Source: Proales similis (taxonomy: Eukaryota; Rotifera; Eurotatoria; Ploima; Proalidae). Taken from it: 64,000 bases of DNA. Shown piece by piece: positions 1 to 9,570 of the stretch. The stretch is taken from positions 1 through 64,000 of the forward strand of contig JAGVRJ010000009.1 in NCBI GenBank assembly GCA_019059635.1. The letters are read 5' to 3'. The notes under the pieces were generated by a model, which was not told where the DNA came from, made no database searches, and saw only the letters and a list, made by a program, of their open reading frames with translations. Numbering within the stretch: the stretch's first letter is position 1; the number at the start of each line of letters is the position of its first letter. Made by a program: the position numbers and the translations under genes.

Positions 1-3000
1 TGGGGTTATTTCCTCATCTATCGAGTTGAAATATTCGTTGATCATGTCCTGATGTGTGAAGTCTTCCTCGTCTACCCATGAGTTATCTTCTTCTGGGTAG
101 CCTTTCCATTTTACGAAGTACTGTGTCTTTCCTTTTCTCGTCCTATGCTTGAGAATCTTTTCGACTTCGAACAGTTCATCATCTTCCTCCTCGCTGACAT
201 GTTCTATCGCCACGAGCCTAGACCTTGGGTAAGTTCCCTTTAGCTCTTTTCCTTTCCTATTTTTGAGTTTATACACTCCTTTAGGTGTGACTTGTGTTAT
301 GGTGTATGGTCCGGTGTTCTTCGGTCTCAGTTTATTTCCTATTTTGTTGGACATTTGAGGCACCTTTATCATGACCTCTGTTCCGGCCGCGAGTTCTTCT
401 GAGATTTTCGTGCATCTCGACTCCTGGTGTCTCTTTTGTCTCGCTTGCGCTTCTGCTATTTTCTCAATTGTTTTCGGAATTGTTTCTTCGTACCATTCTC
501 TTATTTCTTGGCTTCTTTGCCAGAGTTGTGCTTGGGTGTCTTGTGATTCCTCAATCGTCCAATCTTCGAGGCCGTTCGGTTTTCGCCCGAACATCAGTTC
601 GTACGGCGTGTGTTGTGTCTTTGATTGTTTATTTATCCTGAACGCAAGGCAAACGGCGTCTATCGAGTCTATCCAGTTCGTTCCTTCACCCTCAGTTTGT
701 TTAGCGAGTGCTTTGATAAACGACTGGTTGAATCTTTCTGTCAATCCGTTGGTCCTCGGGTGGTACGCTGAAGTCTTCTTGTGAACCACGCCAAACTTCT
801 TATTCACTTCGTTAATAATTTGGTTAACGAATTCGGTGCCTTGATCCGAGAGGATTTCCTTCGGTGGCCCGAACAGAGATATATATTTGAACAGACAATA
901 GGCTATCTCTCCAGCTGCCTTGGATTTGATCGGCAGTACGAACGGGTATTTAGTGAGGTACTCTGTTATCACTAGGCACCCCTTATATCCGTCTCTTGTC
1001 GTTGGCAGTCCGAAAACGAGGTCCACTCCTATTCTGTCAAATATTCCTGTGACCTTTAGAGCTTGAGCGGCTTGTTCTTCTTTGGTGGCTTTAGAGAATC
1101 TCAGGCAAACGAGGCATCCATTGATTATTCTCTTGCATTGCATGTACATCCCTTTCCACCAGTATTTTTCTTTGACCTTTTCGTATGTTTTTTCGAGTCC
1201 GAAGTGTCCGATCGCGTGCGTTTCTTTTACTATCCGTGTTCTGTCCTCTATCTTCGGCACTTCCCGCTTATACCCTTCGTCATCTTTCTTGATGTGGTAT
1301 ACCTTTTCGTTTTCCCAGGCATATGATTTTGCCTTTTGATTTATTCTATTTATTCGTTTCCTTTGGAGTCCTGGTGAGTGGCGTCCTGTCCTTAGTAGGT
1401 TTAGCAGGTTATCGTCCTCCCAGATGTCTACTTGCTTATTTTCTTCTTGATCTTCAGGCATCTCTAGTTCTTCCGTGAACATCACTTCTACCATTGCTCT
1501 GCTCACGTAGTCTGCATTGTCGTGCTTTTTCCCTGCTCTGTGAATGATCTGCATGTCGTATTGTTGCAGGACCAAGCTCCATCTTGCTAGCCTTCCCGTG
1601 GGTTCCTTTAATCCCATGAGCCATTTGAGCGCTGAGTGATCGGTTACCACTGTGAATGTGGTTCCGTAAAGGTAAACTCTGAAGTGATTTATGCCAGCTA
1701 TTATAGCCAAGCATTCCTTTTCGGTTATTCCGTAGTTCTTCTCCCTGTCCTGGAGAAGTCTGGAGTAGTATCCTATGACGTACTCTGTTCCTTCGTCGTC
1801 CTTTTGCGACAAAATTGCTCCAAGTGCCAGTCCGCATGCATCCGTGTGCAGTATGAACGGCTTTTCGAAGTCTGGTTCCCTCAAGATAGGGTAAGAAGTC
1901 AGCGCTTCTTTGAGTTTTTTGAATGCATCTTCGCATTCGTCTGTCCATGTCCATTTGGTTTCCTTTTTAAACCAAATTATAAAGTGGCGCTGAGAGTTCT
2001 GCGAAACCTTTTATGAATTTTCTGTAGTAGCCACACATTCCTAGGAATCTTTGAATGTCCTTGACCTTCCTTGGTCTCTTGCATTCGCTTATCGTTTCTA
2101 TCTTTCTCTTATCCATCTTTATTTCTCCGTCACAAATTATGTAACCGAGTATGTTTATCTCGCTCACTATCCACTTGCATTTCTCCGGCGAGAGTTTCAA
2201 GTTCCACTCGCTTAGAACTTCTAGCACTTTCCTTATGTGTTCGAGGTGCTCTGCTAAGCTTTCCGAGTGAATGAATATGTCGTCTATGTAGATCTCCACG
2301 AACTTTAAGTGTCCTAGCACCAATTTCATCACTCTATTGAAGATGCTTGGTGCGTTTTTGAGTCCGAAGGGCAACCTCGTGAATTCGTAGTGCCCGTCTG
2401 GTGTGGAGAATGCCGTGTATGGTATCGATTCCTCGTCTAGTTCTATTTGCCAGAAACCCGATTTTAGATCGAGTGAAGAAAAGAATCTCTTTTTTGCCAT
2501 TCTGTCTCTATGTCGTCCGGTCTCTGCTGTGGATATGGGTCTAACTGCATTTTTGCGTTTAGCTGTCTAAGGTCTTCTATGAACCTTGCGCTTCCATTTG
2601 GTTTGATTTGTATGAAGATCGGGAGATCGTAGGGGCTTTTCGAGTCTCTAACGATTCCCGCTTCCTTCATCTTTTGAATCTCTTCTCTGAGCTTTTTGTT
2701 TTCGAACATTGATCGTCTGTATTGTGGCGCCCTTATTGGCGTGTTGTCCGTCAACTTAATATTTTGTTTTGGAACTCTACTTGGTTCCTTCAGGTCATTT
2801 ATGTCCTTTGCAAACACTTTCTTGTTTTGCTCCAGGATCTGTTTGAGTTTTTCTTGCGTGATTTCATCTAGGTGTTCGACTTCCCATTCTATCGACTTCA
2901 CGCTTGTCGTCGACCAGCTTTCTTCTTGACTCTCCTCGTCTATTTCTGTTTCATCAAGTCTCCTTACCTCGTCTTCTTCGATGAGCCTAAGTGAGCCGTT

Positions 3001-4667
3001 GAGTTCGAATTCCACCTGTGGGAATTTTATCGTGTTATTTCCATGGTCCACGATCGCTTTTGTCGCTTCGTGCCAATCTTTTCCTAGCAGGGTCTCATTT
3101 GTTCTTAGTATCAGGCAGTCGAGCAATGTGCTCCTGCCAAATGCTGTTATCTTGACTTCTGGCGCTGTGACTCGCTTCACATATGCTTCCATCGCCAAGT
3201 GAACATCTTGTTTTTATGTTTTTTAACTCGAGCTTTAATTCTTTTGCGAGGGCGTGTGGAATGACTGTTCTTCTAGCTCCTGGATCTATCATGCATGTCA
3301 CCACTTTTCCTCCTACCTCCGCTTGCACGTAGTTCACTTTCACCGTGTCCGGCGGGGTGTTATGTACCTCGTTTGTGGCCTTCAATTCCACTGATTCTTT
3401 CTTTTTCTTTCCCTGAGGGGCTTGTCTGTCTTTGTTCGGTGCAGTTGCCTTCGGTCTTAGATCCGGATGAGCTATCCAGCAAGAAGCCTCTTTATGGCCT
3501 GTTTTCTTGCAGTGCATGCAAACCGGTGTGTCCTCTTTCCTTTGTGGTTGAGGTTTCTTCTCCTGGGCTGGCATTGTGTTTTGCTTATAGTTCATTTTTG
3601 CGTTTGCTTCGGCTTCTCTTGCTTTGAGAAACGCTTCTTGTAGATTCTTTGGTCTTTGAAGCTGTACGTAACCTCTTATGTAAGGTTTCAGCTTTCTTAT
3701 GAATGACGTGGTTATCCATTCCTCGGATAACTGGCCTTTTAGGTTGATGGCAATTCTCCTAAATTCTTGGATGAAGTCCTGGAGTGAGCCCTTGTGACTC
3801 AGCTCTTCTAGTTTCGCGTGTATGTTTATTATTTCGAACGTTTGGCCGAATTCGTCTATCATGAATTTTGAGAATTCGCTCCAGGTTATCTCTGCCTCGT
3901 CTCTCCCGTCAAAGTGCCACACGAAGGCTTTCCTCGCGTCGCCCGAGAGTTTTAAGCGCAGCATTAATTGTCCATTCTCCTCTGTTGTACTCGTAGTACC
4001 TCATCGCTTTCTCTAACTTTTTTAGCCATTGTTCAACGTCTTCATCTTTGCCTCCGCTGAATCTGAAGTCTTCGGTATCTAGTGATATAATTTGTTTTAG
4101 TGGTGCCCTTTTCCTTACGGGTCTTTCGTCCACCGCTATTATTTCTTCTATCGCCTCCTCATTTCTTATCTCCTGCGAGGGTCCTCTTGCTATGTTTAGG
4201 ATCGCTTCCAGCTTCCTCTCTATACCAATGAGTTTATCTTCCACGTCCTTCTTAGTTTGACTGTGGGCTTGTTCCATTTTCGTATTTGTTTTTTCAAACT
4301 TCTCATTTATGTTTTCTTGGAGTTGTTCCATCCTACGGTGGTTTTCCTCCGTTTTTTCTTCGAGTTTATTCTGGAGCTGCTCTAGTCTCTCCTTATAAAC
4401 TTGCATTCTTGTTTCGACTTCTATTTGGAAGTCTTCTTTCGCGAGCTGGGATGTACGGCTGGCTTCCAGTATCTTCTCCTCCAGTCTCTCGACCATCTCT
4501 TGGAGTTCCTCTCCTCTTAGTTTGTCCAAGCTCTCCGTGAGCTTGGTTTGTTGGGCAACCATATCTTGCTTTAGCCCTTTAATAATTCCATCCAATTTCT
4601 CCATCCCTTTGATGGCTGTATTTGCCAATTCAGCGGCTTCCATGCTCCTTGTCTGGGCCGAACTCAT
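1..4667 (-). pseudogene. Gag-pol of the left-hand unit, interrupted by single-base indels, 3' end beyond window
   Basis: The ATG is at 4667 and the protein matches the right-hand unit in domain order: coiled-coil gag, CCHC knuckle near 3520, protease with the same IDPGA motif near 3286, RT, RNase H, integrase and chromodomain. The frame is broken near 3952, 3161, 2507 and 1977. At 2357, where the right copy is broken, this copy reads through. Each copy is therefore intact where the other fails. This makes an original single long frame likely and raises the possibility that the breaks are consensus errors. Long plus-strand ORFs over this region are shadows. Confidence 0.85.
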
Positions 4668-4712
4668 TTTTTCTTATTTCTTATGTCGGTTTATCTTAGC
4701 GCTGCTACCACT

Positions 4713-5070
4713 TGTTAGCCGAGAGAAAGTCGGTGTAGGATTTTACAATTTTATTTTCGATTTAACTAAGAATTGTAGAACTCGAGTCCTTCGCCGAAGC
4801 GGGACTCTATATAAAGTATTCCACCAAATAAATTTAAAACATTAACAATGATTTTAATTATTTAATTATTGAATCAAATGAATGGCAACAATGGTTGGGA
4901 TGGGGAATCGGACTTAGGGAAAACATTAGCCGAGCACTGTGGCGAGGCCCAATGTCGACTCTATCTGGAATACATTAAATGATCGAGGGTGGACAATAAT
5001 AATGTGCGGATGGTGGGGTAATTACGAAATAACAAGAGCGACTTAGCTGTATAGGACTTGCTCCGTGACA
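4713..5070 (-). repeat. Central LTR shared by two tandem retroelement units
   Basis: The LTR is 358 bp with TGT...ACA ends. It is the 3' LTR of the unit to its right, where the polypurine tract is adjacent at 5071. It is also the 5' LTR of the unit to its left, where the primer-binding site lies at 4699-4710. It contains a TATATAAA-like core near 4809 (TTTATATA on the sense strand) next to a small hairpin-forming CTTCGCCGAAG. These are plausible core promoter elements. Confidence 0.93.
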
Positions 5071-5083
5071 AGTCCCCCCCTCC
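5071..5083 (-). promoter_or_regulatory. Polypurine tract next to the 3' LTR
   Basis: On the sense (minus) strand a purine run, GGAGGGGGGGA, sits directly before the LTR start TGTCACGG, separated by CT. This is the usual plus-strand primer position of LTR elements. It shows that the central LTR belongs to the right-hand unit as its 3' LTR. Confidence 0.75.
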
Positions 5084-5105
5084 GACTGAGGATCGTCCAC
5101 GGTCC

Positions 5106-5537
5106 TTAGGGCTTTGGCCGACTGAGGTATCGGCAACGGTCCACTCTTTCCCCGTCCTGGGTGACCTCTCCGTCCTCCGTGACCTTTATTTTGGCCACCG
5201 TCCGGTCCGTCCGTCCCTTTTGGACCTGGTCTATAAGGGAATATTTACCCTTGATTTCGGCTTCGCTGAGCCAGATTCCCGCCTCCGGGGGTGTAATTGT
5301 TTCTCCGTTGGCTCTGACTCCGCCGTCCGGTTCGAAGTAGAAGAATTCTTCGGTCATTATAATGTCCTGATCATAAGTGATATATTCCAGCATTGCCACC
5401 AGATAGAAGTTGACTGATCTTGGGTGAACGATGGCTAGGTAGTCCAGTCGTTCCCAAACCCGGTCTTGCTTTGCTCCCAGTCGATCCATCATCCGTTCCA
5501 TTGTCTGCTGGTTGATTTTCTTTTCGTAGGTGTTCAT
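5106..5537 (-). CDS. Accessory ORF between env and 3' LTR, unknown function
   Basis: This 143-aa protein has an ATG at 5537, directly after a 28-base A tract on the sense strand. It is hydrophilic and fairly charged, with no signal peptide or membrane segment. It starts MNTYEKKINQQTMERMM, which is likely helical, and has an acidic centre (EEFFYFEPDGG). I do not recognise the family. Its position between env and the polypurine tract is where some retroviruses and Gypsy elements keep accessory genes. It is intact here; the left unit is cut by the window before this point. It could be element-derived or a captured host gene. Confidence 0.6.
   Translation of the reverse strand: MNTYEKKINQQTMERMMDRLGAKQDRVWERLDYLAIVHPRSVNFYLVAMLEYITYDQDIIMTEEFFYFEPDGGVRANGETITPPEAGIWLSEAEIKGKYSLIDQVQKGRTDRTVAKIKVTEDGEVTQDGERVDRCRYLSRPKP

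Positions 5538-5538
<1 letters not shown>

Positions 5539-5566
<28 letters not shown>
5539..5566 (-). repeat. 28-base poly(A) tract (T-run on + strand) between env and accessory ORF
   Basis: An uninterrupted run of 28 T on the plus strand reads as A28 in the sense direction. It lies 40 bases after the env stop (5607) and two bases before the accessory ATG. An internal poly(A) of this length is not a normal part of an LTR element. Confidence 0.9.
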
Positions 5567-5571
<5 letters not shown>

Positions 5572-5606
5572 ATCCTTAAATATTTGAATGGTTAAGTGAG
5601 TTTCTT

Positions 5607-8600
5607 TTAGTATTGGCCAAGCCTGTTTATGAGGTCCTGGGCCCGACTTCTCGGCTTTTCTATCAGCTCCAAGTCGTTCGTTCTCGGCTCCCGTCTGCAT
5701 TTTGCGAGACGCTTGACTAAGATTGCTAAGAGCGCTATCATAATCATTCCCGTTCCAAGAACGAGCGCCGTTCTGTATCCTATTATTTTCTCGACGACCT
5801 CTGCGAAGTCTGCTGTGCTTTGGACTTCGTCGTCTACTAGCTGTTCTCTTATCTTTTCTGACAGCGTCTCTTTCACTCCCTCGTTCACGTCTTCTATATG
5901 TTTGACGAGCGAGTGTTTAAAGTCGTTGAGTTCTTTAAAATTATGCGACGCGTAATTAAATGACTCGCGTCCTTCCATCTTCGTCCTGATTATGTTGATT
6001 TTCCTTCCAACGTTCGAAAGCACTGTTCCATTCTTTACGTTAATGAAATTCATTTCGTCGCATCTCTTTGGTGTGCTTTTCTGAGTTATAAAATTCCCGT
6101 CTGTAAGCCAGCCTGTTTGGTTGGCCTTGCCGCTTTTAAAAGAGACAAATGCTTCTCTCGTGCAGAGTGAGTTGTTCAGGATCGTCACTTCTTTGGCGTC
6201 CGTGCATTCCGCTTTGAACATCTCTCCCGCTTCAGAGTAAACTACCCAGTCTTTAAGGATGTTTTCTATAAATCCATTAAAGCTGCTAGAAGTAAGGCGC
6301 AGTACAGTTTCTGCTAATCTGCACATTTCTTCTGACAGCGCCTGCCATCTTCTTCTGTTTCTTTCTTCCAGGTGGAATGTCGCTGCATCTATGCTCATTA
6401 TTGTTAGTGTGTTAACCGAGTCTTGGTTTACGTGCGTCTCCATGTTTTTTGCTTCTGACTTGTTGACCACCACGACCCCTTCTGTCGAGTTCCATCCTTC
6501 GACGCCGCATGCGTTGATCTTCTGGGTTCTCCTGATGAGGTAGTCCTGGTCAATCCACAGGTCGTTGTATTGCTTCATCCTCCTTTCGGCTATTTTCGTG
6601 AAGCTGCAGTTCTTTATTATTTCCTTTTTCCAAACGAACAGCCCTTCTTCTGTCTTGCAGAAGAGTCTATCCGCTCTGCAGTATGCGTTTCTTCCGAAAT
6701 GGATCGGTTTATCCTTGTATTTGCCTTTGACCGACGTCTTCCTAGTTCTGCAGTTGAGTTTTTTGAAGACTTTGGTTGTCCAGAGCTCGAAATCGACGCT
6801 TGGGTCTTCCTCGTAGCTACAGTACTCCTCGTCGCACTTCATCGCCTCTTTTCCGCATCTTCCAGCTATTATCAGGGACCAGCAATCCCCCTCTGTCGGT
6901 TCCATGACCACTTCGTTCCTGTATTTTTCCCACTTGCCGAAAAACGGTTTGTAGGTGGTTATGGTGATCTCTGAAATCCTACAAAAGTAAGCGGTTCCGT
7001 CTACTTCATACATCCTTCTCTCCAGTAGTGCCACGTCCGTTTCGAAGCCTCCTAGATCGCCTCCAATCTTCATGCAGTACTCCTCCTGGATGTTTATCAC
7101 TTTATCCGTTATTTTGCAAGCTTTAAACTCTCCTTCTAGTGTTAGTGCTTTCGCCAGTGGTGCGAGTAACCATATCAGCAGTATTGCTGTGAGTCCTGTG
7201 TGAGTGTTTCCTCCCTTCACTTCTCTCACGAGTTTGATTGGGGTTATTTCCTCATCTATCGAGTTGAAATATTCGTTGATCATGTCCTGATGTGTGAAGT
7301 CTTCCTCGTCTACCCATGAGTTATCTTCTTCTGGGTAGCCTTTCCATTTTACGAAGTACTGTGTCTTTCCTTTTCTCGTCCTATGCTTGAGAATCTTTTC
7401 GACTTCGAACAGTTCATCATCTTCCTCCTCGCTGACATGTTCTATCGCCACGAGCCTAGACCTTGGGTAAGTTCCCTTTAGCTCTTTTCCTTTCCTATTT
7501 TTGAGTTTATACACTCCTTTAGGTGTGACTTGTGTTATGGTGTATGGTCCGGTGTTCTTCGGTCTCAGTTTATTTCCTATTTTGTTGGACATTTGAGGCA
7601 CCTTTATCATGACCTCTGTTCCGGCCGCGAGTTCTTCTGAGATTTTCGTGCATCTCGACTCCTGGTGTCTCTTTTGTCTCGCTTGCGCTTCTGCTATTTT
7701 CTCAATTGTTTTCGGAATTGTTTCTTCGTACCATTCTCTTATTTCTTGGCTTCTTTGCCAGAGTTGTGCTTGGGTGTCTTGTGATTCCTCAATCGTCCAA
7801 TCTTCGAGGCCGTTCGGTTTTCGCCCGAACATCAGTTCGTACGGCGTGTGTTGTGTCTTTGATTGTTTATTTATCCTGAACGCAAGGCAAACGGCGTCTA
7901 TCGAGTCTATCCAGTTCGTTCCTTCACCCTCAGTTTGTTTAGCGAGTGCTTTGATAAACGACTGGTTGAATCTTTCTGTCAATCCGTTGGTCCTCGGGTG
8001 GTACGCTGAAGTCTTCTTGTGAACCACGCCAAACTTCTTATTCACTTCGTTAATAATTTGGTTAACGAATTCGGTGCCTTGATCCGAGAGGATTTCCTTC
8101 GGTGGCCCGAACAGAGATATATATTTGAACAGACAATAGGCTATCTCTCCAGCTGCCTTGGATTTGATCGGCAGTACGAACGGGTATTTAGTGAGGTACT
8201 CTGTTATCACTAGGCACCCCTTATATCCGTCTCTTGTCGTTGGCAGTCCGAAAACGAGGTCCACTCCTATTCTGTCAAATATTCCTGTGACCTTTAGAGC
8301 TTGAGCGGCTTGTTCTTCTTTGGTGGCTTTAGAGAATCTCAGGCAAACGAGGCATCCATTGATTATTCTCTTGCATTGCATGTACATCCCTTTCCACCAG
8401 TATTTTTCTTTGACCTTTTCGTATGTTTTTTCGAGTCCGAAGTGTCCGATCGCGTGCGTTTCTTTTACTATCCGTGTTCTGTCCTCTATCTTCGGCACTT
8501 CCCGCTTATACCCTTCGTCATCTTTCTTGATGTGGTATACCTTTTCGTTTTCCCAGGCATATGATTTTGCCTTTTGATTTATTCTATTTATTCGTTTCCT

Positions 8601-9569
8601 TTGGAGTCCTGGTGAGTGGCGTCCTGTCCTTAGTAGGTTTAGCAGGTTATCGTCCTCCCAGATGTCTACTTGCTTATTTTCTTCTTGATCTTCAGGCATC
8701 TCTAGTTCTTCCGTGAACATCACTTCTACCATTGCTCTGCTCACGTAGTCTGCATTGTCGTGCTTTTTCCCTGCTCTGTGAATGATCTGCATGTCGTATT
8801 GTTGCAGGACCAAGCTCCATCTTGCTAGCCTTCCCGTGGGTTCCTTTAATCCCATGAGCCATTTGAGCGCTGAGTGATCGGTTACCACTGTGAATGTGGT
8901 TCCGTAAAGGTAAACTCTGAAGTGATTTATGCCAGCTATTATAGCCAAGCATTCCTTTTCGGTTATTCCGTAGTTCTTCTCCCTGTCCTGGAGAAGTCTG
9001 GAGTAGTATCCTATGACGTACTCTGTTCCTTCGTCGTCCTTTTGCGACAAAATTGCTCCAAGTGCCAGTCCGCATGCATCCGTGTGCAGTATGAACGGCT
9101 TTTCGAAGTCTGGTTCCCTCAAGATAGGGTAAGAAGTCAGCGCTTCTTTGAGTTTTTTGAATGCATCTTCGCATTCGTCTGTCCATGTCCATTTGGTTTC
9201 CTTTTTAACCAAATTATAAAGTGGCGCTGAGAGTTCTGCGAAACCTTTTATGAATTTTCTGTAGTAGCCACACATTCCTAGGAATCTTTGAATGTCCTTG
9301 ACCTTCCTTGGTCTCTTGCATTCGCTTATCGTTTCTATCTTTCTCTTATCCATCTTTATTTCTCCGTCACAAATTATGTAACCGAGTATGTTTATCTCGC
9401 TCACTATCCACTTGCATTTCTCCGGCGAGAGTTTCAAGTTCCACTCGCTTAGAACTTCTAGCACTTTCCTTATGTGTTCGAGGTGCTCTGCTAAGCTTTC
9501 CGAGTGAATGAATATGTCGTCTATGTAGATCTCCACGAACTTTAAGTGTCCTAGCACCAATTTCATCAC
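5607..9569 (-). CDS. RT-RNase H-integrase-chromodomain-envelope part of the polyprotein
   Basis: This open frame of 1320 codons continues the gag-pol frame after the T-run. RT carries YIDD (about 9530). RNase H follows with LHTDACGLALG. Integrase has an HHCC zinc site (about 8340-8460) and a DDE core (GVDLVFG, LSDQGTEF near 8080, and the E of NGLTERFN near 7978). A chromodomain (about 7295-7420; VKWKGYPEEDNSW) probably guides integration. With no stop codon the frame enters an envelope-like protein at about 7195. There is a hydrophobic leader (ILLIWLLAPL), a Cys-rich ectodomain with several N-X-S/T sites, and a C-terminal membrane anchor (about 5710-5770) with a short basic tail. Env fused to pol is unusual, since env is normally expressed separately. 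I cannot assign the glycoprotein family. Confidence 0.9.
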   Translation of the reverse strand: MMKLVLGHLKFVEIYIDDIFIHSESLAEHLEHIRKVLEVLSEWNLKLSPEKCKWIVSEINILGYIICDGEIKMDKRKIETISECKRPRKVKDIQRFLGMCGYYRKFIKGFAELSAPLYNLVKKETKWTWTDECEDAFKKLKEALTSYPILREPDFEKPFILHTDACGLALGAILSQKDDEGTEYVIGYYSRLLQDREKNYGITEKECLAIIAGINHFRVYLYGTTFTVVTDHSALKWLMGLKEPTGRLARWSLVLQQYDMQIIHRAGKKHDNADYVSRAMVEVMFTEELEMPEDQEENKQVDIWEDDNLLNLLRTGRHSPGLQRKRINRINQKAKSYAWENEKVYHIKKDDEGYKREVPKIEDRTRIVKETHAIGHFGLEKTYEKVKEKYWWKGMYMQCKRIINGCLVCLRFSKATKEEQAAQALKVTGIFDRIGVDLVFGLPTTRDGYKGCLVITEYLTKYPFVLPIKSKAAGEIAYCLFKYISLFGPPKEILSDQGTEFVNQIINEVNKKFGVVHKKTSAYHPRTNGLTERFNQSFIKALAKQTEGEGTNWIDSIDAVCLAFRINKQSKTQHTPYELMFGRKPNGLEDWTIEESQDTQAQLWQRSQEIREWYEETIPKTIEKIAEAQARQKRHQESRCTKISEELAAGTEVMIKVPQMSNKIGNKLRPKNTGPYTITQVTPKGVYKLKNRKGKELKGTYPRSRLVAIEHVSEEEDDELFEVEKILKHRTRKGKTQYFVKWKGYPEEDNSWVDEEDFTHQDMINEYFNSIDEEITPIKLVREVKGGNTHTGLTAILLIWLLAPLAKALTLEGEFKACKITDKVINIQEEYCMKIGGDLGGFETDVALLERRMYEVDGTAYFCRISEITITTYKPFFGKWEKYRNEVVMEPTEGDCWSLIIAGRCGKEAMKCDEEYCSYEEDPSVDFELWTTKVFKKLNCRTRKTSVKGKYKDKPIHFGRNAYCRADRLFCKTEEGLFVWKKEIIKNCSFTKIAERRMKQYNDLWIDQDYLIRRTQKINACGVEGWNSTEGVVVVNKSEAKNMETHVNQDSVNTLTIMSIDAATFHLEERNRRRWQALSEEMCRLAETVLRLTSSSFNGFIENILKDWVVYSEAGEMFKAECTDAKEVTILNNSLCTREAFVSFKSGKANQTGWLTDGNFITQKSTPKRCDEMNFINVKNGTVLSNVGRKINIIRTKMEGRESFNYASHNFKELNDFKHSLVKHIEDVNEGVKETLSEKIREQLVDDEVQSTADFAEVVEKIIGYRTALVLGTGMIMIALLAILVKRLAKCRREPRTNDLELIEKPRSRAQDLINRLGQY

Positions 9570-9570
9570 T

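Larger units (their letters stand above)
1..5070 (-). mobile_element. Left-hand copy of the same retroelement, truncated by window start, sharing its 5' LTR
   Basis: Bases 1-4712 repeat 7239-11949 almost exactly. They cover the leader, gag, protease, RT, RNase H, integrase and chromodomain, and the window begins at the chromodomain/env boundary. The 5' LTR of this unit (4713-5070) is at the same time the 3' LTR of the right-hand unit, so the two units form a head-to-tail tandem with one shared central LTR. Compared with the right unit I see extra bases near 1977, 3161 and 3952 and missing bases near 2357 and 2507. These break the gag-pol frame into pieces. Confidence 0.92.

Noticed and set aside
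371-784. 137-aa plus-strand ORF (repeated at 7609-8022)
   Set aside because: It is the shadow of the integrase frame on the minus strand. The exact repetition simply reflects the tandem copies.
1454-1954. 166-aa minus-strand ORF (repeated at 8692-9192)
   Set aside because: It is an out-of-frame reading of the RNase H region. The true frame gives LHTDACGLALG.
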